Shown piece after piece: positions 8,208 through 17,636 of a DNA stretch of 64,000 nt. Made by a program: the position numbers and the translations under genes. Position 1 is the stretch's first letter, and each line of letters begins with the position of its first letter. The DNA is from Pedobacter jejuensis (GTDB lineage: Bacteria > Bacteroidota > Bacteroidia > Sphingobacteriales > Sphingobacteriaceae), in assembly GCF_003725795.1 (NCBI RefSeq), contig NZ_RBEE01000043.1:62001-126000 (forward strand), written 5' to 3'. A model generated the notes under the pieces. The model was not told where the DNA came from. It did not search any database and worked only from the letters and a program-made list of their open reading frames with translations.

Positions 8208-11200
8208 CTTATTAAATATATGTTTCCTGTTTTCTTAGGGGCAGATGAATCATAAGTCATCCCCTTCCACTCGCCGCCATTAATAAACTTCAAATCAATT
8301 TTCCAGAAATAAACGCCTTGCGGTTGCTCCTGACCATTATATTTGCCATCCCAGCCTTCCAACGGCGAACCATCGCTTAATTTTGTTGTTTCCCACAAAA
8401 CTTGTCCCCACTTATTAAAAATTGTCATCGTCCAATTGTCAATACCCCTGCCTTTTGCCTTAAAAGCTTGAAGTTCATTTTTCTGGCTTGCGGGCATAAA
8501 TGAATTTGGTACATAGAGAAATCCGGGAACACCAATAATCCTTACAACCTGAGATGATGTTCCAGGGCAGCCTTCTTTATTTAAAACTTTTAGCGTTACG
8601 GTATAATCACCTACGTTAGCGTAAGTATGTGTTGGATTTTGAAGTGTTGATGTCGACCCATCACCAAAATTCCACTCCCAGCTACCTGCACCATTTAAAC
8701 TTGCATCTCTAAAACTAAAAGCGAAGTTTGGAATGGATAGCTCATTTCCTGGTAAGACAGTAAAAATCGATTGTGGTGGCGCAACAAGATTTATGTAATT
8801 AGGAATAATTGAAGTATTACTGCAGCCCTGAAGGTTTGTAGCCTTTAAACTTACGGTGTAATGCGTAGCAGTGCCCGTAAAAGTATGTTGAGGCTCGAAA
8901 GCTGTAGATGTAGTTCCATCACCAAAATCCCACAAATAAGTTATGGCATTTTTACTATTGTTTTTAAAGCTGATAACCGTTCCGCTACAACCTATTGTCT
9001 TATCAGAAGTAAACGCTACCGTTGGTTGGTCGAGTACGACAATGGTTTCTGTGGTGTAAGCGTTCGAACAACTGTTAGAGGCATACAACGTTACCAAGTA
9101 CGAACCTGGTTTGGTAAACGTATGCGCAATCATTTCGGGAGCCGTGCTCGTAAGTGCTGAGCTTCCATCTGCAAAATCGTAATAAAAGGTGCTTGCTCCT
9201 TTTGTGTTATTAAAAAAATTAACCGTTAAGGGTGCGCAGCCTTTTAATTCGGTTGCATTAACAACCAATTCTGGCAAAATATTATTAGGCGAAACCCTTA
9301 TCGTGTATTGAGATTCATTAACGCCACAATCGTTTCTGGCCGTCATTTTAACGATATAATCCTTAACCGCAATAGTAGTATAGGTATGCGTTACGCTATT
9401 TTTATCTCTTGTATTTAAGGTTGTTCCATCGCCAAAATCGTATGTAAAACTGGTGTAATTACCAGGGGAAGTATTACTGAACGTTGCTGTAAACGGAGAG
9501 CAACCTGTAGTTTTATCAGGAGAGAAAACTGAAATTGGTTGAGCCTTTACCAAAACGGTTGAAGTTTTTGTTAGCGTTCCGCAAGGTGTGGTGGTTTCAA
9601 GTTTTATGGTATAGGTAATGTCGAGACCAGCTGGGTCTGGTTGATAAATTACCGTTGGCGGTGTTGCCAAATTCGATGTTGTGCCATTTCCAAAATCCCA
9701 CTTAAACGTTGCAGCGGTTAGTGAACTTGAAGTATTTACAACGGTAACGCTAAGTGGTCCGCAACCATCGGTAACATTTTGTGTAAAATTTGGCGTTACG
9801 CTTTGATACGTAGAAAAGGTATGGCTTATTACATCGCCCACACAATTTGCACCACTGGTAACAACTAACTTAATAATTACGCTTGAGTTATCTGTAGCTA
9901 GGTTGTATCCAGGAAAAGTTGCTCCAGTTCCAATTTGAACATTATCTGCAAACCATGTAAACGTACTGTTTCTTCCAGGATAAAGCCCTGCTGTAATATT
10001 TGCAGCGGTTAATGCAAAAGGTGCACAACCTTTATCGTTTATAAAATTAATTTCTGCCTTTGCAGGCTGATTCACGGTAATTGTAACTGTATTACTGCTA
10101 TTTTGCGAAGTTCCTGAACATGCCCCACTCGCAACCAAACGCCGATAATATATGGTTGCTGTAGGTTGTGGGGGAGCGTAGTTAATAAGCGTAGCGCCAG
10201 TAATGTCAACCCATGTTGTACCGTTAATACTCGATTGCCATTGGTAAGTGAAATTTGTACCGTCTCCTCCTGTTGGCGGCGTTCCGGTTAAAGGCAAAAC
10301 AGTTGCACCAATACAAATAGACTGGTCTGCTGAAATATTGTTATCAGCTATAGCTGGTAAAACGCTAATTTGTATTGCGTTGCTGCTAGATGAGCAGCCT
10401 CCGCTAGTAACTTGTCGTCTGTAAAAGAAAGAGTTAACAGTTGCTATGGTTAAATCTTTAGTGGTTCGTCCGGCTATATTTACCCAAACATTTCCATCTG
10501 TACTGGTTTGCCATTGGTAAGAAAAAGTCCCATTTCCACCAGTCGGGATATCTCCAGTAATTGTGATGTTTTGTCCGGAACAAACTGTTGTAGATGCAAA
10601 TGTAATTGTATTGGTAACGGATGGTGGATAAGTTATGGTTACTTCATCATAACTCAAAGGACAAGTTGCAGTGCCTGTAATCGTCCATCTGAAAGTATAT
10701 AATTGCCCGGGAACTAATCCGATAGCTTTTGTATTGTAAATATTCTCATCTGCAAAACTTATACCTGTTTGTCCCGAAACCAATAACCATTTACCTGCAT
10801 AAGACCCCGGGTCATTTCCACTTAAGGAGATTTCATTTCCACTACATAAGCTCTGATCTATACCCGCATTGGCTCCAGAAATAACTATCGTTTGAGGTGC
10901 CGAAGTAACTATCCCACAAGATGGTGTAGAAATGCTCAACGTAATGGTATAGGTTCCTGCTGTAGTAAAATTAAAATCAGGTGCTTTGCTTGAAGCTGAT
11001 GTTCCGTTTGCAAAACCAACAGATGGAACAACCGTCCAGGTATAATTATTATCCGTGTTACAAAAGAAATCAAGAATAGAGGCGTCAATAGGTGTTACAA
11101 TTGCAGGTGCACAGAAAGTGTTTCCTGTTAAAGTAAATATAGGCTGAGGAGGATCTTGAATACAAACGTCTTGTATAACAGGGTCTGCATCGCAAACACC

Positions 11201-12472
11201 CGAACTTGTTGATGTTAACCGAATTACATGCTTACCATGCGTTGTAAATTTTTGCACGAAATTAAAAGAACGAGGTTTATTTGCTTCAATTAAGACCCCA
11301 TCTACAAACCAGTTATAAGTTAGATTATTTGGCGTACAACCAGCTGTACTTGTGTTAGGATTCTCGCCTACAATTGAAGTATTGATGAACGTAATATCTG
11401 CATTAGTACAACCTGGGTTATTGAAAGTGAACGAATTTACAGGCTTTACAACAACTTTAGCTGTTGTAGAAACCGCTGTACCAATATTGCCGCAAAAGGC
11501 ATTTGTTACATTAATTGTAATATCAAAAACGTTAAAAATTGAACCGCTACTTCCTGTCGATGTTAAACCACATGACGACTTTGTGTAGAGGTGACGAACG
11601 AGATTTGAATTCTGTAAAATTTCACAAAGGGTATAAGTTTCTGAAACACCATCTCCCCAGTTAATTCTATAAACATCACCAGGAAAGTTATTTTGAATTC
11701 CGCCTATACCTGAGGTAACAACCGTAAATGTGAGGTAACCGAGGGGTAAACAAACAACATTATTACCTGCTGTTGAAAATGCTGTTACCGCAGAGTTATT
11801 TACAACCATATATGCCTTGGTGGCAACTCTTCCATCTGGCATTACTGCTTTGACAAATACAGTGTAATGTGCTAATGAGGCGGTAAAAATTTTATTTTGA
11901 GTATCGAAGGCTAAGGTTGTAGATATCGAAGTTAACTCATTTGTAATTGCTGCAGTAACAGCAGCACTTGTGGTAGATTGATTGGAAAGCGCAATGTCGT
12001 TATTATCCTTTGTTGTACAGGTTCCGAATGTTTCTGTATTCGTAGACGTTAATAATGGGGCAACTAATTTAGCTTCAACAATTGTACCGGCTTTAATTTC
12101 AAAGGCCTCAGAAACATCACTTATAAATGCAGGGGTTATAGACTTTACCCGCACTTGGTAGCCTGTGCCTGCGGGTGTAGTAACGGGAATAATTCCGTTA
12201 ACATATGTACTGTAAAACCCATTATAAGTACCGATTAACTTTTCGTTTGTAAAATCTCCACTCGCATCAGAAAGGTATAACTGAAAAACATTTCCTTGAG
12301 TAATACAAGAATTAGGAACAATCTTAAACGGAACAGCTATCGTACTCCCAGGAGTGTAAGGTCCGGAATCTACAGTGCCAATAGTCAATTGTGCAAAAAC
12401 CGGAGATGCAAAAAATAAAAAGGCCAAAAAAATAACAGCGGTACGCGAAATCTTTATAAACCAGGTCTTCAT
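8204..12472 (-). CDS. Large PKD-repeat surface adhesin with T9SS type-B C-terminal sorting domain
   Basis: This 1422-residue secreted protein has a signal peptide (AVIFLAFLFFASPVFA). A long region of Ig-like and PKD modules follows; the PKD hallmark recurs as KWDFGNGTTS, TYDFGDGTTL, YYDFADGSS, LWDFGDGTTS and EWNFGDGSTS in the C-terminal half. The middle holds two similar 'YQW(Q)TS(T)DG..W' modules, in which many Ser, Thr and Cys residues recur. The last 100 residues (VPNSFMPASQKNEL to GNIYLIR) are the gliding-motility-type (type B) sorting domain, with IFNKWGQVLWET and GWDGKYNGQ. It is predicted to cross the outer membrane by the T9SS and stay at the surface. It is translationally coupled to the PorP/SprF gene. 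A role in adhesion or gliding is inferred. Confidence 0.93.
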   Translation of the reverse strand: MKTWFIKISRTAVIFLAFLFFASPVFAQLTIGTVDSGPYTPGSTIAVPFKIVPNSCITQGNVFQLYLSDASGDFTNEKLIGTYNGFYSTYVNGIIPVTTPAGTGYQVRVKSITPAFISDVSEAFEIKAGTIVEAKLVAPLLTSTNTETFGTCTTKDNNDIALSNQSTTSAAVTAAITNELTSISTTLAFDTQNKIFTASLAHYTVFVKAVMPDGRVATKAYMVVNNSAVTAFSTAGNNVVCLPLGYLTFTVVTSGIGGIQNNFPGDVYRINWGDGVSETYTLCEILQNSNLVRHLYTKSSCGLTSTGSSGSIFNVFDITINVTNAFCGNIGTAVSTTAKVVVKPVNSFTFNNPGCTNADITFINTSIVGENPNTSTAGCTPNNLTYNWFVDGVLIEANKPRSFNFVQKFTTHGKHVIRLTSTSSGVCDADPVIQDVCIQDPPQPIFTLTGNTFCAPAIVTPIDASILDFFCNTDNNYTWTVVPSVGFANGTSASSKAPDFNFTTAGTYTITLSISTPSCGIVTSAPQTIVISGANAGIDQSLCSGNEISLSGNDPGSYAGKWLLVSGQTGISFADENIYNTKAIGLVPGQLYTFRWTITGTATCPLSYDEVTITYPPSVTNTITFASTTVCSGQNITITGDIPTGGNGTFSYQWQTSTDGNVWVNIAGRTTKDLTIATVNSFFYRRQVTSGGCSSSSNAIQISVLPAIADNNISADQSICIGATVLPLTGTPPTGGDGTNFTYQWQSSINGTTWVDITGATLINYAPPQPTATIYYRRLVASGACSGTSQNSSNTVTITVNQPAKAEINFINDKGCAPFALTAANITAGLYPGRNSTFTWFADNVQIGTGATFPGYNLATDNSSVIIKLVVTSGANCVGDVISHTFSTYQSVTPNFTQNVTDGCGPLSVTVVNTSSSLTAATFKWDFGNGTTSNLATPPTVIYQPDPAGLDITYTIKLETTTPCGTLTKTSTVLVKAQPISVFSPDKTTGCSPFTATFSNTSPGNYTSFTYDFGDGTTLNTRDKNSVTHTYTTIAVKDYIVKMTARNDCGVNESQYTIRVSPNNILPELVVNATELKGCAPLTVNFFNNTKGASTFYYDFADGSSALTSTAPEMIAHTFTKPGSYLVTLYASNSCSNAYTTETIVVLDQPTVAFTSDKTIGCSGTVISFKNNSKNAITYLWDFGDGTTSTAFEPQHTFTGTATHYTVSLKATNLQGCSNTSIIPNYINLVAPPQSIFTVLPGNELSIPNFAFSFRDASLNGAGSWEWNFGDGSTSTLQNPTHTYANVGDYTVTLKVLNKEGCPGTSSQVVRIIGVPGFLYVPNSFMPASQKNELQAFKAKGRGIDNWTMTIFNKWGQVLWETTKLSDGSPLEGWDGKYNGQEQPQGVYFWKIDLKFINGGEWKGMTYDSSAPKKTGNIYLIR

Positions 12473-12729
12473 AGATCTTTAACAATAAGAAATTGCCGAA
12501 AAGAAGAATTTTGCAAAGAAATACAACCTGCCAATTGCAATAAAGCCAAAATGGCTAAAAAAAACGCTTATTTGTTTGGTAAAAGTTTATTCGATATTGC
12601 TTTTCTTCAAATTTTCAGTAACTAAACTACTGAAATACTATCTACTCTTTAAAAACTTTACACGAAAGGCGAAGGCTTAAGTATTAAATTTTTTACATAA
12701 ATGCCCTCTTAGCGATTTCTTCAAACAAA
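12473..12729. other. Intergenic stretch upstream of the adhesin
   Basis: AT-rich sequence lies between the adhesin start and the groEL terminator. A short AGCCA/TGGCT hairpin lies near 12546. I see no TAnnTTTG box at a convincing position for the adhesin and no coding frame. Confidence 0.5.
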
Positions 12730-12762
12730 AAATCCCCCAAAACTTTAGTTTTGAGGGATTTA
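12730..12762 (-). terminator. Rho-independent terminator of groEL
   Basis: On the minus strand the stem AAATCCCTCAAAACT pairs with AGTTTTGGGGGATTT around a short loop and is followed by a T-rich run. It lies about 30 bases after the groEL stop. Confidence 0.85.
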
Positions 12763-12792
12763 ATTTTACACGTAATTTGTGTGGATAGTTGA

Positions 12793-14430
12793 TTACATCA
12801 TACCACCCATGCCACCACCACCCATTGGAGGATGTGCTGATGCACCTGCTTCTTCTGGCTCATCTGCTAAAACCACTTCTGTGGTTAATAACATCGCTGC
12901 AATCGATGCTGCATTTTCTAATGCTACACGACTTACTTTAGTTGGGTCGATAACACCAGCACCAATTAAGTTTTCGTAAACATCAGTACGGGCATTGTAA
13001 CCGAAATCGCCTGTTCCTTCTTTAACTTTTTGAACTACGATAGAACCTTCAATACCTGCATTTTCGCAAATTTGACGTAATGGCTCTTCAATCGCACGAC
13101 GAATAATCTGGATACCAGTATTTTCATCTTCGTTTGCGCCTTTTAGGTTAGCTAATGCTTCTACCGCACGGATGAAAGCAACACCACCACCAGCAACGAT
13201 ACCTTCTTCTACAGCTGCACGAGTTGCATGTAAAGCATCATCAACACGGTCTTTTTTCTCTTTCATCTCAACTTCAGAAGCTGCACCAACGTAAAGAACC
13301 GCAACACCGCCAGCTAATTTAGCCAAACGCTCTTGTAATTTTTCTTTATCGTAATCAGATGTAGTTGTTTCAATTTGAGATTTGATTTGGCTAACACGAG
13401 ATTTAATATCTTCTGAATTACCAGCACCGTTAATTACAGTTGTATTGTCTTTATCAACAACAACTTTCTCAGCAGAACCTAAGTAAGTTAAATCAGCATT
13501 TTCTAATTTATAACCTCTTTCTTCTGATACCACAATACCGCCAGTTAAGATAGCGATGTCTTCCAACATTGCTTTTCTTCTATCGCCAAAACCTGGTGCT
13601 TTAACTGCAACAACTTTTAACGAACCACGGATTTTGTTAACTACCAATGTAGCTAAAGCTTCACCGTCTAAATCTTCAGAAATAATAACCAATGGTTTAC
13701 CAGTTTGAACAGTTTTTTCTAAAACTGGCAACAATTCTTTCATGTTGCTAATTTTTTTGTCGTAGATTAAAATGTAAGGATTTTCTAATTCCGCTTCCAT
13801 TTTATCTGCATTGGTAACAAAATATGGAGATAAATAACCTCTGTCAAATTGCATACCTTCTACTGTTTTAACTTCAGTTTCAGTACCTTTTGCTTCTTCA
13901 ACAGTAATTACACCATCTTTACCAACTTTGCTCATCGCTTCTGCGATTAACGAACCGATAACCTCATCATTATTTGCTGAGATAGATGCAACTTGTTTAA
14001 TTTTGTTGTTGTCTTCGCCAACCGTTTGCGATTGTGCTTTCAAGTTTTCTACAACAGCCAAAACCGCTTTATCAATACCACGTTTCAAATCCATTGGATT
14101 TGCACCTGCAGCAACGTTTTTAATACCTGTAGTTATAATTGCCTGAGCCAAAACTGTTGCAGTTGTTGTACCATCACCAGCTATATCAGCTGTTTTAGAT
14201 GCAACTTCTTTAACCATTTGAGCACCCATGTTTTCAACCGCATCTTTCAATTCGATTTCTTTTGCAACAGTAACCCCATCTTTAGTGATTGCTGGAGAAC
14301 CGAATTTTTTATCGATAATTACGTTACGTCCTTTCGGACCTAATGTTACTTTTACTGCATTTGCAAGAATATCAACACCTCTTTTCAGGGCGTCGCGTGC
14401 TTCTACGTTATATTTTACTTGTTTTGACAT
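12793..14430 (-). CDS. groEL: 60-kDa chaperonin GroEL
   Basis: This 545-residue subunit of the double-ring ATP-driven folding chamber has all the expected parts. The start is [19 protein letters not shown], the ATP site is LGPKGRNV and [12 protein letters not shown], and the C-terminal flexible tail is Gly/Met-rich (GGGGMGGMM). It is downstream of groES and separated from it by 134 bases, a larger gap than usual, which contains a long inverted repeat. A terminator follows. No CIRCE operator is visible. Confidence 0.98.
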   Translation of the reverse strand: MSKQVKYNVEARDALKRGVDILANAVKVTLGPKGRNVIIDKKFGSPAITKDGVTVAKEIELKDAVENMGAQMVKEVASKTADIAGDGTTTATVLAQAIITTGIKNVAAGANPMDLKRGIDKAVLAVVENLKAQSQTVGEDNNKIKQVASISANNDEVIGSLIAEAMSKVGKDGVITVEEAKGTETEVKTVEGMQFDRGYLSPYFVTNADKMEAELENPYILIYDKKISNMKELLPVLEKTVQTGKPLVIISEDLDGEALATLVVNKIRGSLKVVAVKAPGFGDRRKAMLEDIAILTGGIVVSEERGYKLENADLTYLGSAEKVVVDKDNTTVINGAGNSEDIKSRVSQIKSQIETTTSDYDKEKLQERLAKLAGGVAVLYVGAASEVEMKEKKDRVDDALHATRAAVEEGIVAGGGVAFIRAVEALANLKGANEDENTGIQIIRRAIEEPLRQICENAGIEGSIVVQKVKEGTGDFGYNARTDVYENLIGAGVIDPTKVSRVALENAASIAAMLLTTEVVLADEPEEAGASAHPPMGGGGMGGMM

Positions 14431-14500
14431 CTTATTTTTAAATTTTGAATGATTGTATGATAGAATGATAATTTAAAATGATTGATTGATTGTATGAGAG

Positions 14501-14562
14501 AATGATTGAATAGGCATATTGTTGAAATATTCACTCATTCGAAACTCAGTCATTCAATCATT
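14501..14562. repeat. Inverted repeat in the groES-groEL spacer
   Basis: AATGATTGAAT at 14501-14511 is the exact reverse complement of ATTCAATCATT at 14552-14562. The 134-base spacer between groES and groEL is also rich in short ATTGATTGAT/GAATGAT repeats (14452-14511). The long hairpin would form in the groESL mRNA between the two genes. Confidence 0.7.
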
Positions 14563-14564
14563 AT

Positions 14565-14855
14565 TTATCCAACAACAGCGTAAATATCGGTTTCACGCAT
14601 AATTAGGTAGTCTTTACCTTCGTAAGGAAATTCGGTACCGCCGTATTTACCATAAATTACAACATCACCAACTTTAACGCTAGCTTTTTTACCTTCAGAA
14701 TCTTCTTCAGAAACAGAAACTACAGTTCCTTTAGATGGTTTTTCTTTTGCAGTATCAGGGATATACAAACCCGATGCAGTTTTTTCTTCTGCCGCAGCCG
14801 GTTCAACGATTACTCTGTTCGAACTGCCAGCAATTGGTTTAAGGTTTAACGCCAT
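14565..14855 (-). CDS. groES: 10-kDa co-chaperonin GroES
   Basis: This 96-residue lid subunit of the GroEL folding chamber starts MALNLKPIAGSSNRV. It contains the mobile-loop region EEKTASGLYIPDTAKEKPS and ends with the barrel strands GKDYLIMRETDIYAVV. The open frame extends 39 codons further upstream, but that extension is not conserved in GroES. The ATG at 14855 gives the standard length and is chosen. groEL follows on the same strand. I could not find an exact TAnnTTTG box upstream. Confidence 0.96.
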   Translation of the reverse strand: MALNLKPIAGSSNRVIVEPAAAEEKTASGLYIPDTAKEKPSKGTVVSVSEEDSEGKKASVKVGDVVIYGKYGGTEFPYEGKDYLIMRETDIYAVVG

Positions 14856-15022
14856 AACTTTTATTATTTTTTTATTTTGATTTAAGTTTTTAACTAAGCA
14901 TACAATTACACTTTTTATGCCAATAGCTTTGCAGGGACAAATTTTCACCTGTACTGTCAAATTTTTAAACAAATGGCGAATATCGGAAATTTTGGGTGTC
15001 AGCTTGGCAGAAGGTAATTAGG

Positions 15023-15214
15023 CTATTAACCTATGTTCGATTATTAATTTTCCTATACATTATTAATAAGCTGCTTTTTTAGTTTACGTCACCCTGAATT
15101 TATTTCAGGGTCCTTTTTGCAGGAAAGATGCTGATATAAATTCAGCAAGACGGGCCGTACAAGCAATGCAGCTATAAAACTGATTAAGCTTAAGAATCGA
15201 ATTCAGGTTAATAG
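15023..15214. mobile_element. MITE-like element, second copy, with terminal inverted repeats
   Basis: This 192-bp element begins CTATTAACCTATGTTCGATT and ends AATCGAATTCAGGTTAATAG. The ends are inverted repeats matching at 17 of 20 positions. The interior aligns with 6188-6371 over its whole length, including AAGCTGCTTTTTTAG and the family B palindrome. It has no open frame, so movement would need a transposase from elsewhere. Confidence 0.72.
15088..15152. repeat. Bipartite palindrome, family B (inside the MITE)
   Basis: GTCACCCTGAA..TTCAGGGTCC and GATGCTGA..TTCAGCAAGACG repeat the arrangement seen at 6239-6303, with a few base changes. Confidence 0.72.
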
Positions 15215-15364
15215 TGTTTTTATGAATCTGTGCTTATCCCCACAGATATCGCTAATTACGTCGATAAATGCGAACTTTATCATTTGTTTAGATGTAATTT
15301 TTAGTCCTATTGAAAATAAGCAAACGCCACAATGCTTATTTAAATTCCAAATGATTTAGAAACA

Positions 15365-15394
15365 AAAAAAGCTTTCCCTTTTGAGGAAAGCTTT
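15365..15394 (-). terminator. Rho-independent terminator of secG
   Basis: The stem is AAAAGCTTTCC/GGAAAGCTTTT with a 7-base loop; on the minus strand it is followed by a T run. It lies about 22 bases after the secG stop. Confidence 0.88.
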
Positions 15395-15415
15395 TAAATA
15401 TCTTGTTAGCCTTAA

Positions 15416-15775
15416 CTATTTTTTAGTCGTATCTGCTGGTGCAGGTTGTACAGGAGTAGCGTTGTTAGTTGCACCGCCACCAAGTGGAGATGGAGAAGGC
15501 ATTTTATTTAAACGGTCTTGAATTTCTGTATTTCCGGTTGCTGCTGCACCGTTGTTTGTTTTAGCAATAGTAGTAATTGATAAAGTTAAAACCACAATTA
15601 GTGCTAACAACACCCACGATCCTTTTTCTAAAACATCGCCAGTACGTTGTACGCCAAACATATTACTTGTACCACCACCAGTTGCCAAACCACCGCCTTT
15701 AGGGTTTTGTACTAAAACAAATAAACCTAAAGCTACACAGGCAACAATTAATAAAATGATTAAAAAGGTTATCAT
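15416..15775 (-). CDS. secG: Preprotein translocase subunit SecG
   Basis: This 119-residue inner-membrane protein assists the SecYEG channel. It has two transmembrane helices (ITFLIILLIVACVALGLFVLV and a second near residue 50-75) joined by the conserved cytoplasmic loop QNPKGGGLATGGG. The C-terminal tail after the second helix is Pro/Ala/Thr-rich and longer than in E. coli, as usual in Bacteroidota. It follows the uncharacterised 349-residue gene by 13 bases, so they are probably co-transcribed. Confidence 0.95.
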   Translation of the reverse strand: MITFLIILLIVACVALGLFVLVQNPKGGGLATGGGTSNMFGVQRTGDVLEKGSWVLLALIVVLTLSITTIAKTNNGAAATGNTEIQDRLNKMPSPSPLGGGATNNATPVQPAPADTTKK

Positions 15776-15788
15776 GATAAAATATATT

Positions 15789-16838
15789 TTAAAATTTCTT
15801 TTCTATAGATTGGATAAGGTCGGCAAAGTAACCACTTTTTTCTGGATATTTCAAACTTAATTTTTTATAAGTATCTATGGCTTTGTGGTAAAGCATTTGC
15901 TCGATGTAAATTTTGGCTAAAGTTTCCGAAACCAAGTCATAACGGTCTTCAGCACTCTTTTTGGCTTTGTTCTCATTATCTATTTGCTCTGGTTTTGGAG
16001 GTTTTATCGTTGGGTCTTCTTTTAAAAATTTTTCTATTATTTCGGCACCCTTTGCATCTTTAGCTTCAGCTGCAGGATATTCTGCTAAATGATCTGCGAC
16101 TTCAAACGGCGTTTGGATATGAAAAATATGCTCTACATATTGCTGTTGAAACTCTGCTCTATCCTGATTTTTTATTGGCGATTGTTTTACCAACTGCGGT
16201 TTAGGTTGAGCATAAGGCTGAAAAATCTGGTCGTGCTCTTTACGGGTTTTAGCCAGCCACCATAAAAAAGTGTAAGGTAATTGGTCGTCATCATATTTTG
16301 AAACAAAACTATGTTCTGGCTCATCAGGTACTACCGTTTCTATTTCCGGAACCTTAACCACATCAGTACTTAATTTTTTTTCAAAAGCGAAAAAATCTGT
16401 AGCAGCAGCGGTTTCAATATAATTATCGTCATTTACCGGCAAATCCATTAAATGGCTATCAATACCCGGTAAATTATAAGGGGTTTCTATATTTACAGCC
16501 TGAGTAATTTTAGGTTCCGAGTGTTCAGTAATTTCTCCTATCTCATCAAAAATTTCCTGTTCATCAGCGGTGCTTTCAGCATCAACTATCGCAAACTCTT
16601 CTAATTCATCTTGTTTGATTTCGGCTGGAGGCTCTTCCTGCATTATTTTATACAGCACGTTTCCATTGCTGTATAAAGCTGCTTTAGGTATAAATTCTGA
16701 ATCAGCTTTGGCTAAAAGTAAGTGGATTGGTTGTGCATAAGGATATTCCTTTAACATTTCCTGCAACATTTGGATATGCTCATGCCCAACCATTGCCGGT
16801 TGTGCCATTAATTTTGCAAGTAGCTTTTTGTTATCCAT
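15789..16838 (-). CDS. Uncharacterised cytoplasmic protein with TPR-like C-terminus
   Basis: The 349-residue protein has no signal peptide or membrane segment. The N-terminal 60 residues look helical (MDNKKLLAKLMAQPAMVG, then a LQEMLKEYPYAQPIHLLLAK segment). The middle is acidic and of low complexity, with many E, D, I and P. The last 50 residues resemble a single TPR-like pair (VSETLAKIYIEQMLYHKAID with YKKLSLKYPEKSGYFADLI). I do not recognise the family. It sits between lptE and secG on the same strand, which hints at a role near the envelope or Sec machinery, but this is only context. Confidence 0.75.
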   Translation of the reverse strand: MDNKKLLAKLMAQPAMVGHEHIQMLQEMLKEYPYAQPIHLLLAKADSEFIPKAALYSNGNVLYKIMQEEPPAEIKQDELEEFAIVDAESTADEQEIFDEIGEITEHSEPKITQAVNIETPYNLPGIDSHLMDLPVNDDNYIETAAATDFFAFEKKLSTDVVKVPEIETVVPDEPEHSFVSKYDDDQLPYTFLWWLAKTRKEHDQIFQPYAQPKPQLVKQSPIKNQDRAEFQQQYVEHIFHIQTPFEVADHLAEYPAAEAKDAKGAEIIEKFLKEDPTIKPPKPEQIDNENKAKKSAEDRYDLVSETLAKIYIEQMLYHKAIDTYKKLSLKYPEKSGYFADLIQSIEKKF

Positions 16839-17049
16839 TACTCAGGTTTGCTGCTAAGATAAATAATGCGGATGGTTTTTAAAATTTTAAAGGTCTTTTT
16901 CGCTTCTTTAAATCTATTTTCAGGTTCTTATTACATAAAATTAAGCAGCGCAAGGTTTGTACAAGAAAATCCAGAATAGTTTACAAGCTTAAACGTCTAA
17001 GCTTAGTTTTCTAAGGTGACTGAGGTGGTAAATAAATAAAGCAATAAAC
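16839..17049. other. Intergenic stretch before the tandem repeat
   Basis: AT-rich, no gene seen. A partial copy of the repeat's AGCAGCGCAAGGTTTGTAC segment at 16944-16962 suggests an older third unit. CTAAGGTGACTGAGG near 17012 resembles a motif near 3970. Confidence 0.5.
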
Positions 17050-17130
17050 TTATTTTCAAAATAATTTCAAACTCGTTGCCAAGCATTTTATATTTTAGCA
17101 GCGCAAGGCCTGTTCAAGAAACTAAATTTG

Positions 17131-17200
17131 TTCCCGTTTTACGCTTTACTTCGCTAACAGCCGAAAAGGCTGCTGCTACGTGTTCGCTTCAACCGGGGCT
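17131..17200 (-). repeat. Intergenic hairpin element, family A variant
   Basis: Read on the minus strand it begins AGCCCCGGTTGAAGCG and ends AAAGCGTAAAACGGGAA, with interior arms CAGCC-TTTTC-GGCTG. The ends resemble the family A ends. Confidence 0.6.
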
Positions 17201-17258
17201 AATTTGCAAAAGATGTGTTCCATTTTAACGGTTTGCATGGTGCACAAACCTTCGTTTG

Positions 17259-17320
17259 TAAACCTGATTGAAATGAAAAGCCCCAATTTTTCATTGGGCT
17301 TGAAATGTAAAGCAGGGCTG
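17259..17320 (+). repeat. Intergenic hairpin element, family A
   Basis: It begins TAAACCTGATTG and ends GTAAAGCAGGGCTG, with an interior stem AAGCCCAAT-like arm (AGCCCCAA) pairing with TTGGGCTT around TTTTTCA. Confidence 0.75.
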
Positions 17321-17436
17321 CAGACCGCCAAGAGCACTAAATGTTCATTTCCAAAATAATATTAAACTGGTTCATAAATGTGCCAAGCGTTTTATATTTT
17401 TTTGCAGCGCAAGGTTTGTGCAAGAAACTAAATTTG

Positions 17437-17506
17437 TTCCCGTTTTTCGCTTTACTCCGCTAACAGCCGAAATGGCTGTTGCTACGTGTTCGCTTCAACC
17501 GGGGCT
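17437..17506 (-). repeat. Intergenic hairpin element, family A variant (second unit)
   Basis: This is the counterpart of 17131-17200 in the second 316-bp unit, with arms CAGCC/GGCTG and the same outer ends. Confidence 0.6.
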
Positions 17507-17574
17507 AATTTGCAAATGTGGTATTCCATTTTAACGGTTTGCATGGTGCACAACCCTTTGTTTGTAAACCTGAT

Positions 17575-17636
17575 TGAAGTGGAAAGCCCCAATTTTTCAT
17601 TGGGCTTGAAATGTAAAGCAGGGCTGCAGTCCGCCA
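17575..17636 (+). repeat. Intergenic hairpin element, family A (second unit)
   Basis: TAAACCTGATTGAAGTGG to GTAAAGCAGGGCTG, the counterpart of 17259-17320. Confidence 0.75.

Larger units (their letters stand above)
14973..15415. other. groES-secG gap: MITE copy and secG terminator
   Basis: This gap holds the second MITE-like copy (15023-15214) and, close to secG, its terminator (15365-15394). The rest is AT-rich with no frame of interest. Confidence 0.6.

Noticed and set aside
13993-14343. Long frame opposite groEL
   Set aside because: Antisense shadow of a highly conserved gene, with Cys/Ser/Asn-rich composition unlike a real protein.
14856-14972. 39-codon N-terminal extension of GroES
   Set aside because: GroES has a standard length near 95 residues and the extension is not conserved-looking.
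15036-15042. Possible tRNA T-loop (GTTCGATT)
   Set aside because: It belongs to the MITE terminal repeat and no cloverleaf can be drawn around it.
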